A DNA stretch of 64,000 bases from Selaginella moellendorffii (Eukaryota > Streptophyta > Lycopodiopsida > Selaginellales > Selaginellaceae): positions 2,759,668 to 2,823,667 of the forward strand of contig NW_003314270.1 in NCBI RefSeq assembly GCF_000143415.4, read 5' to 3'. Every line of letters starts with the position of its first letter. Positions within the stretch are counted from its first letter, which is position 1. This document shows positions 55,443-64,000 of the stretch, piece by piece. The position numbers and the translations under genes were made by a program. The notes under the pieces are model-generated. The model worked only from the letters and a program-made list of their open reading frames with translations. It was not told where the DNA came from and made no database searches.

Positions 55443-57020
55443 GTTTTTCCAAACTTCAATTTGTGTCAATTTTAAACTTGTCCCATACTTTATAGCTTAA
55501 GTGATGGTTAAAAAACTATTGTTCTTGTGTTATCATAACACTAAGCCATTACAATCACAAAAAATAGCTCTTTCATTCAATATTGTTTGGGCTTAAAGCT
55601 TCTACAATCACTAAAGAGATCTATTTGTGCTTCCTAGTGCTAAACATGTTTGGAATTCATAAATAATTTTTCCCCAGCTGTTTTTGAAGCCAAAAAGTAA
55701 CAGTTTATCCCACCATGATCACCAAAAGTGAGTAAAGCTTATTTTGCTTATACTCACGTTCTTACCCCTATTTGCAAAAATAGTGACAAATAAACAAAAA
55801 CAAAAATGTAGATTAAAGAAGAATGAGAAGAGAATAGAAGAGAATTTAATTTTGAGTACTCTTTATTCTTTTTATGAGTAAAGATAATCATATATCACTC
55901 TCTCAACTCTACTTTGCATAAAGAGTTATAGATGGGAGAAAAGATAATTAATTCAATGCAAATGCATATAATAAATGAGGGGTTATTTTCCAACATGTTT
56001 AAGTGTTATTTATATATTATATAATTTTATAACCATTCCTAATTGCTTCACGCTTGTCTATGATGAGTGTTGCCTAGGTCAAGTCTTTTTTCTTTGAATG
56101 CTTAAACTTAGGCATAACTCCATTTTACCTACGATTCTTTTTTTTCCTCTACCTAGGAAAATACATAAAATAAAATGTTTACCTCTTTATTAGCAAGAAT
56201 TAACCAAGAGAGGATACCCAATTGGAAGCAAGTACTATTGAGTGAGGTTGGGCAATTAGTAGTATTTAAACTAAAAAATGCTTAGCACTAAATATCCTAA
56301 GATCCTAAATCTCTTTGTATTTAAACCTTAATGAATAATTTCTCAAATTATTCTCCTTAATTATTTACAAATAACTTTTTTATCTAAACAAATGAGATAA
56401 ATGAGATATCATTTCAATAGCCTTTATCACTAATTTGCACAAAATATTTTAAAGAAATAATGCTATCTAGATTGTTATAGATTAGTTAACAAAGAGCTTC
56501 TCAATGAAAATGACAATTTAAACTTTTAAGCTGATTATGAGTGGTTAGGATCTGCAAATAGAAAGTTCACTGTAAACCTATTTCACAAAGACCTTGTATA
56601 ACATGCTTGGCAGCAGTTGTGCCATTCCCATCACAATCTCTTTCAGCCTTGAATTTGAACATTCCATGCTTGATCTGGGAGTGGGACGTATGTGATATTT
56701 TGGGATGAAATCATTGCAATGATCTGATAGAATTAGTGCTCGATATGGATAATCACCCACCAGAACTGGCAACATCATAATATAATCTTAAAGCTTCTTC
56801 ATATATAGCATACCTTCTCGATGGATCTTAGTTGTTCTTATCCATTGTTCATGAATGGTCCTAGTACCAAAATCCATGTGTTTCCACGGCCTTGCTTGAT
56901 GATAACTCTTTTTAGCTTGCGAATGGCGTGAACACACAGTTCAATTATGATTCAAGAGTATTTAACCACATAGGAAATGGATCTTCTAACCATCTCAGGC
57001 TAAACGTTTTAGAGCATGAT
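55443..57020. repeat. Duplicated flank upstream of module copy 3
   Basis: About 55715-56190 matches 46760-47220, and 56215-57020 matches 38950-39790. AT-rich, no gene. The final 200 bp (GGTCCTAGTACC onward) are also shared in part with copy 1 (from about 28960) and probably contain the module promoter. Confidence 0.6.
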
Positions 57021-58653
57021 ATGAAGAACAGCTCGGCTTGGATCATCGGAGCGCTGCTGCTCGCCTCGCTTGCTAATGACGCTAGTGAGTTTAACTTTCT
57101 TGCTTGTTCTGGGTTTACTGTCAAGACCTTGTTTGATCTCGACAAGCACTCGGTAAATGCCTTTGGCTTGTATATGGACCTGCGGAACAAGTTTGTGTTG
57201 GCGCTCGATTCTAGTGGCAATCGTATATGGAAGCTGAGACTGCCACTCTCGCACGCTGCTGACGATCTGGAAGAGGCACCACTCGCTGCACGGGGAATTC
57301 TCGACTGGAGTAAGCACTAGAGGCTTTTCTTATAAAGCGTAAGAGTTTTTTTTTCCTCTAGATAGCAGCTTGGAAGCTCTTGCCGGTTCACTCGTGGGGG
57401 AGTCCGGCTATGTCGACGGCCCCGCGGCAAAGTCACTTTTTAATCGCCCACAAAGCCTTGCTATTTGTGACAATGGCGCGGTCTTTGTGGCGGATACGAG
57501 GAACTTGGCTATACGCAAAATCAGCAAGGATGGCGAAGGCAGTTTCGTTTTCCCTTTTAAAAATCTCTAGAACATTTTTTCTGTTTCCAACAGTGACCAC
57601 CATTGCCGGAGGTAGCTCTCGAAAGCCAGGCTTTGCCGATGGCCCCGGAGACACAGCTCGTTTCTCAAGCGAGTTTAGGTTGGCGTGTTCTTGTGGCTCC
57701 TTACTCATAGCCGATCGCGGGAACCGGTTGATTCGCGAGATACAAATCGATGATCCAAAGTCATGTGATTCAAGCGATTCAGCCGTTTCCGGTGACTTCT
57801 CGTCCTTTGCCTTGATTTTTTTCTTTCGATTGGATTTAAAACTCCTGCTTTTTGTTGATTTCATGATCAGGATCACAAAAATGGGCTTTAATTCCCGTAG
57901 TGCTGCTTGGCATCTGTCTGGAGATGCCTCTGGGAGCTTTTATAATCTGGAAGATACTTGATCAGCGGTGCCGGCAAGTAAGTTTCACGAGCAACGCTGG
58001 TGACGCTTATGAAAATATTTCTAGGCAGGCGATCAGCTGGGAAACACTGAAAGATTGCTGGCGGGCGTTCCGGAGGACGATGATCTGCAAGTTCGGCAGC
58101 AGAAGCGAACTTGCTAGCGCCGTCTTTAGTCTTTTCCTGCTTGTATATCATCAGGCACAGCTGCTCGCGTCTGTCTTCTTTGGTGTTGCACAAAATGAAG
58201 CAACGAAGCCAACTGCGCCTGTCAAACAAGATCAAGACCTCCACTCTCTCCTTGGAAACACGAAAGATGAGCCTCCAGACCTCATTGATTTCATGGAACT
58301 CTCCCAACTTGGAATTTTCTGTTGCTCCTTCTCGCCCTCTTCCTTTTCCGGATTCGAGGAATTTGACTATGGAGCTCGAGTGTTTGGAGAAGTTCCAGCA
58401 GGAATTCAAGGACAAGCTCAAGCACAGCTAAGAATCCGCTCACACAAGCTTTGTTTTTCCACTCTTCTTGAATAGTCCATTGTTTTACAAATAGGTTGAC
58501 GCTCATGTTCCGGCGGAAGGCGTTCCTCCGGCGAGGAGATGGACGAGCTCGAGTTCCAACGATCTGGTGACCGAGTACCAGCAGTACCGGGACGCTTCCA
58601 TGACGACGATGACTTTGGGGAGGATCCAACTCGCCTCGCAATCCACAGCGTAA
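57021..58653 (+). CDS. NHL-repeat protein, module copy 3 (splice sites altered, may be damaged)
   Basis: Exons 57021-57309, 57362-57538, 57594-57791, 57871-57977 and 58025-58090 keep an open frame through signal peptide, NHL repeats and transmembrane helix. As in copy 2 the first intron is shrunk and read through, with AADDLEEAPLAAR before the donor. The donor after exon 2 is GC (57539-57540) where copies 1 and 2 have GT. The upstream AG of the next acceptor pair is lost (TCTAG became TCTGT), leaving only CAG at 57591-57593, which is probably the true acceptor. The tail from 58155 carries the same 10-bp difference as copy 2 and reads ELSQLGIFCC instead of the acidic tail of copy 1. A conserved last block lies at 58495-58653. 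It may be expressed with a different C-terminus. Confidence 0.6.
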
Positions 58654-58749
58654 AAACCATTCTCTTTTTTCACAAAGGCAAAAGTATTACTATTTTTTTC
58701 CAAGTCAAGGGTTAGGTTATACTTTCTCGCTTGGATTTTTCTATTCGAG

Positions 58750-59619
58750 ATGTCGGAACGCGCGGTTTCGTCAGGTATGGATGCTTCTCTCCATCAAGAA
58801 GCTATGGTCTCTCGTGATCATGGGCCTCCAACGCTTGGCCGCCGAGCTCCAGCGCCCTGGCATGGCGGCCATCACCGAGCTTCACACCCGCGAGCTCCAG
58901 CTCCAGCTCCAGCGCATCGAGCAGCACATGGACACCACCGTCCTCGAGCATCTCATGGAGGCCACGAGCCAGCGCCAGCTTTAGCTCCAGTTCTTCAAGG
59001 TGGCGCTCCAGTTCCAGCTCCGGCTCCAGCGCCAGCTGCTTTCGTTCATGCTCGCGGCCACCACCCTGGCGATCGAGCTCCAGCGCCTCGCCACCACGAT
59101 CCAGCTCCAGCGCCTCGCCACCACGATCCAGCTCCAGCAGCAGCGGTGTACCATCATCATCACGTTGATGGAGCTCCTCTGGTTGTTCACCACCATCACC
59201 ATGGTCACCATCATGGAGGCCACCACCATCATCATGGTCACCATCATGGAGGCCACCACCACCACCACCACCACCACCACCATCGTCGCGACGGTCACAA
59301 CGCAGCGATGGCCACACCGACACCCGCGGCAGTGGTTACAGTGGCTCGGAGGACGCCCTGGTCGCTGCTCCCGCTTCTTCTCTGGGTTTTGGTTGCGATC
59401 TTGGTGCTGCTTGCGTGCTGTTTGCTAGTGCGATGGATGTTATCTCGAAGGAAACAGCGCAGGAATGCGATCTTTCAGGACCCTCAGTGGCGGATCGAAG
59501 TGACAAATCCTCTGGCAGTTGTGGTGGACGATTCTCTGACTGAGAAGAAAGAGCCCGAGTGGAGGATTAAAGTGCTAAACGCACAGGAGGAAGACGATTC
59601 TCTGACTATGAGCTTGTGA
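58750..59619 (+). CDS. Histidine-rich single-pass membrane protein, module copy 3
   Basis: Frame of 289 residues, the longest of the three. Relative to copy 1 it has the APAP and VLQGGAP additions of copy 2 plus a duplicated APRHHDPAP unit. The His/Gly region, the transmembrane helix (LLPLLLWVLVAILVLLACCLL), SRRKQRR and both WRI(E/K)V...DDSLT tail repeats are unchanged. All differences are in-frame. Confidence 0.65.
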   Translation: MSERAVSSGMDASLHQEAMVSRDHGPPTLGRRAPAPWHGGHHRASHPRAPAPAPAHRAAHGHHRPRASHGGHEPAPALAPVLQGGAPVPAPAPAPAAFVHARGHHPGDRAPAPRHHDPAPAPRHHDPAPAAAVYHHHHVDGAPLVVHHHHHGHHHGGHHHHHGHHHGGHHHHHHHHHHRRDGHNAAMATPTPAAVVTVARRTPWSLLPLLLWVLVAILVLLACCLLVRWMLSRRKQRRNAIFQDPQWRIEVTNPLAVVVDDSLTEKKEPEWRIKVLNAQEEDDSLTMSL

Positions 59620-60431
59620 AAGTACGGTGCTACCAGCATAGCGAGTGCTCGAGAGGTTTAAGCGGCGGGATTAGTGTGGTCTAAACGGCACCAACTGACG
59701 ATGCCTTGGTCTCATGAGGTACCGAGTCTGTGATCTGGACGCTCAAACGATTGATACTGCAGTGGAGGGCCTGTTCCAGTGTTTGGAGTGAAGAAGACAC
59801 AGAGAGCTTCGTCGATCTGCAAAGGTTATATTTGTCGCGACAATCTCTATGCAAGGTGTCGAAGCCTCGTCAAGTTTTAAACGAATACCCCGGAAGCAAC
59901 ATCGTGGACTATCTTGATTGCCGGCTATGCTCAGCACAACGAACCGGGATGCTGATAAACTATCGTGGCAGAACTGAAGGCTTGGGCAGCTCTGGCAATT
60001 GGGAAGGTAATTCACTTGACTATCTCCAGATATAGAGACGAAGTCATTGCGTCCGTGGCCAACTCAAAGCGAGCATGTAGTACTGTGAAGGACTGCCGAG
60101 TTATGGTCACCTGCGGCTTTGTTCTGGAAGTCTTAAAACCGGACGGGATTGCTTTCACTTCATCCTCACTGAGTGTAGCGATGCTGACTTGGTCGACACA
60201 GCAACCCAGGCAATGAGCTGATCGTAGGTAACTCCAGATCTGGAGCACTTTCACTGTATGGTGGTGAGGCTGTCGAGATGGCGAAAACGATATGCTTTAT
60301 CAACTTTTATTTATTGATAAAGAAGAATATGTGGAATGTTTGAAGGAGATTAAGTAGTTGATTTCACCGTATCTTTTATTAGCTAATAATTTTATTATTT
60401 TGGCAAAATAAAAAAATAAAAAAATAATGGA
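59620..60431. repeat. Conserved 3' block of module copy 3
   Basis: Nearly identical to 31631-32415 of copy 1, including an intact 80-residue minus frame (60254-60012) that is also intact in copy 1 but broken in copy 2. It is cut off by the LTR that starts at 60432. Confidence 0.5.
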
Positions 60432-60607
60432 TGTGAGGGCCAAGTGTATGGCTACGATGCCGTATACTACTATTAGTGTAGTGGGATTTTGGTAGCCGTC
60501 ATATTGGTTTCAATCCAGACCACTCGCTCCTGTATATAAGCTAGGGTTTTTGGGCTAATTGATATGCACATTTTCTATATTCCCTTTCGATATTCCAAGC
60601 ACTCACA
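60432..60607 (+). mobile_element. 5' LTR of a Ty3/gypsy retrotransposon (176 bp)
   Basis: Begins TGTGAGGGCC and ends GCACTCACA. It contains TATATAAG at about 60533, a likely TATA box, followed by TTTTCTATATTCCC. A solo copy lies at 21869-22027. It directly precedes a primer site and gag, so this is the 5' LTR. Confidence 0.8.
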
Positions 60608-60626
60608 TTAGTGGAGATGAGGGGCA
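60608..60626 (+). promoter_or_regulatory. Primer-binding site, tRNA-Ala type
   Basis: Right after the LTR, TTAGTGGAGATGAGGGGCA matches, apart from two or three bases, the complement of the 3' end of plant tRNA-Ala with its CCA (TGGTGGAGATGCGGGG). This is unusual compared with the common initiator-Met primer. Confidence 0.6.
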
Positions 60627-60818
60627 CTTTTGATTGTCCCTGAGGAGTGTTTGGATTTGGGATTTTGGTTTAGATCTAGCTTTTTCCATTTCCTTTCTTT
60701 TGTTATTTCCTTTTAAGATTTTGGTTTAGATCTAACTTTTTGCATTGTTTAGATCTACCATTTCCTTCTAGCTTTTTGTCATTTCTCTTCTTTTGCTCTT
60801 TCTTTTTCATCCGTCTCC

Positions 60819-61751
60819 ATGGCAGATCAGCAATCTCCTCCTTTGACTCTGGAGCAGCAGTTGGTCAAATTGCTTGATGCTATGCGCTTGCAATTGAACA
60901 ACCAAACTCAGTTGATGGCGGCGTTCACGGCACATGGTACAACTCCTCCTGCTTTTGGTGCCAATCCTCGCGTTCGGCCGGAGTTCTTTCGTGGGAATCC
61001 TGGGGATGATATGTACCATTGGTTCGATCACTTCATGGTGATTGCCACATATCATTCTTGGGATGATGCTCGACGTTTGCGTGAGTTTCCCACGTGTCTC
61101 CAAGGGACGGCGTTGCAGTGGTACAATGGTTTGGGAGCAGCCACTTGCGGGGATTGGAGTGTTCTTCCGGATGTCTTCAAACGCGCCTTCGGACATGCCG
61201 ATGACTATGATGATGCTTTCCAACAATTGCATCGTCTTCGCCAAGGGCCATCTGAGTCAGTGATGCAATTTGGCGTTCGTTTCTGAAGTCTTTTGCTTCG
61301 TGCGGAGCCAAATATGTTGGAGCGGATCAAGCTAGGAATGTTGTGGCCAGCACTTCGTCAAGATCTTGTCGGACTTGTGCATGCACTTGCTCCCGCCACC
61401 CTTGACGATGCTCTTCGCTTGGCACAATGTTATGAGATATCGCCTCTCCCACTTCTCGCTGCACGTCCTTCAGCTCCTCTTCCTATAGGTGATGGTCCTG
61501 TTCCAATGGAGGTTGATGCTGCTGCTGCTCGAGTCCAAGGACAAGGGCGAGGATGTGGTCGTGGCTATGATATTCGCTGCTGGGTATGTGATGAAGTTGG
61601 TCATACTTATCGGCGTTGTCGGCATTTTCCGGATTGGCGACCTCCATTTCCTGGGTGGAGACCTTGGCGTCAGCAACGTCCCGTTGGTGCTGCTGCAGTG
61701 GAACGTTTGGACACCGAGATGCATCCAGGAAATGAGGAGTCGCGTGAGTAA
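60819..61751 (+). pseudogene. Gag of the 60.4-kb Ty3/gypsy element, one internal stop
   Basis: Starts MADQQSPPLTLEQQLVKLLD. The capsid core has FFRGNPGDDMYHWFDHF, LQGTALQWYNGL and LHRLRQGPSESVMQF. After RF comes a single TGA (61284-61286), then the frame continues LLLRAEPNMLERIKLGM to a zinc knuckle CWVCDEVGHTYRRC (CX2CX4HX4C). Only this one stop breaks it, so the element was active recently or uses suppression; decay is more likely. Confidence 0.85.
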
Positions 61752-61777
61752 CGGAGGAACCTTGCGCGAATAAGTTA

Positions 61778-64000
61778 GTGACCCCTCCATCTTTCTTTCG
61801 GGAGTATCATCAAGGGGTTCACTCAGCACCAGTTCATCTAGTGTTTACTTTACAAGCTCTTTTTTATAACAAGAGGTCTCCTCTTCTTCTCTCCATGTTG
61901 GTTGATACAGGTTCGAGTTTATCTTCTATTGCTCGACCTGTTGCCACACGTTGCCGTCTACACTTGCGTCGTGTGGCGAAACCAGTTTTCATTCTTTATG
62001 GCAACGGCTGTACACATGCATGTGCACGGGATGAGGCGGACCTGGTTGTGTGTGTGGGCGATCTCGAACTTGAGTTACAATCCTTGCAAGTGGTGCCGAG
62101 TCAAGCTTTTGACCTCATTCTTGGTATGGATTGGTTGCAGCGCAATCATGCCAAGTGTGACTTTGAGGCTTCTCCCCCTTGTCTCATACTTCCTTATGTT
62201 TCATTTATTCCTCTTACTTCTGTCCCTCTTCGTCCCTCTACTTCTACCTTTGCTTCCATTACTTTTGTTCCCCCACTATTTCCTCCTATATTTCCATCTT
62301 GTTCTGCTCTTCCCTTTTTTGATCCCTCCGACGATCTTTGTGTTGCAGCGGTGGACCGGCTCATGAAGGAGTATTCTGATCTCTTTGAATTTGACCTATC
62401 GTCTGGGGCCAAGATTGCCACACGTCATCCAATTCCAACCGGGGATGCTCGTCCAATCAAGGTTCCCGTTCGTCGTCGGTCACCCAAGGAGATCCGGATT
62501 TTACGTGCAAATGTCAAGGAGATGTTGGAGAAAGGAGTTATTCGGAAGTCGTGGAGTCCTTGGGCATATGAACCTCATCTTGTGACGAAGCCTGATGGGA
62601 GTATTCGTTTCTGCATCGACTATCGCCCGTTAAACGAAGTGACGATCCCAGATGTGTACCCTCTTCCTCACACTGCTGATCTCTTGGATCGTCTGGGGCG
62701 AAGTCGTTGGTTCACCAAGCTAGATCTTGCTTCGGGGTACTGGCAAGTACCGATGGCCGACGAAGATATTCCTAAGACCGCTTTTCGTACATCATTTGGT
62801 TTGTACGAATTTTTGGTGATGCCGTTTGGTTTGAACAATACTCCAGCAACTTTCCAGCGGATGATGGATGAGGTTCTTTGCGATATGCCGGAGGTGACTG
62901 CTGACTTCATTGATGATGTCTTGATCCACTCGGAGGGGACGTGGGAGGAGCACGTTCGTGATGTTTGTAAAGTGTTGGATCGGCTACACGACGTTGGTTT
63001 AAAGCTGAAGCGGTCGAAGTGCATAATTGGATCCAAGGACACAACTTATCTTGGGTACCGTATTTCTCGTGAGGGTTTGCAAGTTGATCCTGACAAACTT
63101 GTGGCTATTCTAAAGTTCCTTACTCCGAAGTGTGTGAATGATGTGCAGCACTTCTTCGGCAAGGTGCAGTATCTCGAGCGTTTTGTGGATCATCTTTCTG
63201 ATCGCACTACACCATTGCGAGTGTTGCTGAAGTCATCAACGTCATCTTTCATTTGGTCTCCGGATTGTGAGCGGGCATTCGGAGATCTCAAAGAGTTATT
63301 GACAACTCCTCCGGTTTTGGCATATCTTGACTACACTCGACCTTTTATTTTGCGCATGGATGCTTCTGACATTGGTCTTGGAGGTGTGTTGATGCAAGAG
63401 AGCTCGAGTGTGCCTAGTCAGTGCCATCCCATTGCATATATAAGCCGTACATTACAACCAGTGGAGATGAACTACTCCACAACAGAGAAGGAGTGTTTAG
63501 GGGTTTCGAGAAACTTCATGCATATCTACATGGTTATCGGACGTTACTTGAAGGTGACCATATTGTTGTTACTTCGTTATTAAAGCGGAAGAACCAGGTT
63601 GGTCGTACTGCTTGGTGGGCTTTGAAGCTTCAGATATATGATTTTGATGTTGTTCACCGCCCAGGGAGTTCTATGGCTGATGCTGATGCCCTTTCTCGAG
63701 CTCTTCTTCCTTCTTCACTCTCTTCTCATGTTTCTGACGAGCTTGTCGTTCCAGCATCTGTGGATTTTCTAGACGAGGATTCTGTGCCGTCGGCAGTTGC
63801 TGTACTTGACGTTCAATGTCCACAAGGTGCAGAGCAAGATCTACCTTCCCTTGATGAGGTTCGCGAGGCTCAAAAGATTGAGCCATGGATTCGAAGGCTT
63901 CGAGATGGGTTTGAGAATCCTGCATCACTTGCTGATGACTTGCCTTTCCGGCATTTACATTCTCAATATCGTCTTGAAGGTGGCCTTTTTTATTTTGTGG
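61778..64000 (+). pseudogene. Pol (protease, reverse transcriptase, RNase H) of the 60.4-kb Ty3/gypsy element, truncated by the window
   Basis: Protease: LVDTGSSLSS, with ILGMDWL further on. Reverse transcriptase: KPDGSIRFCIDYRPLNEV, FTKLDLASGYWQV, FRTSFGLYEFLVMPFGL and the catalytic FIDDVLIHSEG (two Asp present, Phe instead of the usual Tyr). RNase H: LRMDASDIGLGGVL, HPIAYISRTL, YSTTEKECL. At about 63503 a small deletion shifts the frame. Downstream text, KLHAYLHGYR and HRPGSSMADADALSRAL, then runs open to the end of the window. Integrase and the 3' LTR lie outside, so class beyond Ty3/gypsy cannot be set. Confidence 0.88.

Overview
The window is plant nuclear DNA. It holds intron-rich genes with very short introns (mostly 50-90 bp), plant-specific families (vacuolar sorting receptor, plant NHL protein, PPR fragments, a TMEM19/PGR-type protein) and several kinds of LTR retrotransposon. 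The short introns, tight gene packing and relaxed intergenic DNA suggest a lycophyte such as Selaginella. That identification is inference; no species marker was read directly.

Region 1 (1-26 kb) is a gene-dense island. In order it holds: a convergent pair of tRNA-Ala-like sequences; a TMEM19-family membrane protein with two GC-AG introns; a stretch with a PPR scrap, a GA-rich tandem repeat and a gag scrap; a decayed minus-strand coding region; a small single-pass membrane protein; a PITH-domain protein; a complete vacuolar sorting receptor of 11 exons; a short basic protein with an ISFRRQGSSG motif; a HAD phosphatase; and a plastid-type PDZ protein. A direct tandem duplication of about 3.7 kb follows (unit 1 16095-19752, unit 2 19753-23569). 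Each unit carries a seven-transmembrane protein resembling the membrane half of plant RGS1 but without an RGS box. The duplication junction fuses the 5' part of a second PDZ gene, in frame, to the 3' part of a large coiled-coil gene whose complete copy lies at 22294-25991.

Region 2 (26-32.5 kb) has a MITE-like element, about 2.3 kb with no identifiable gene, and the first copy of a two-gene module. The module is a membrane-anchored NHL-repeat protein followed by a histidine-rich single-pass membrane protein. It occurs three times in this window (about 28.96-32.5, 39.6-43.3 and 56.8-60.4 kb), always on the + strand. The His-rich frame is open in all three copies. The NHL frame is best in copy 1, frameshifted in copy 2, and has altered splice sites in copy 3.

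Region 3 (32.5-56.8 kb, between the modules) is retrotransposon and repeat DNA: a chromodomain-bearing Ty3/gypsy 3' half with polypurine tract and LTR, a related solo LTR, a foldback element, a degraded gypsy element on the minus strand lacking reverse transcriptase, PPR fragments, and a tandem array of miniature LTR elements (TRIM type). The array has primer-binding sites, polypurine tracts and one flanking 5-bp target duplication.

Region 4 (60.4 kb to the end) is the 5' part of another Ty3/gypsy element (LTR, tRNA-Ala-type primer site, gag, protease, reverse transcriptase, RNase H) that runs off the window.

The housekeeping genes do not form a pathway. Groups that may belong together are the divergent pairs PITH/VSR and ISFRRQ protein/HAD phosphatase, the tail-to-tail HAD/PDZ pair, and the NHL plus His-rich module.
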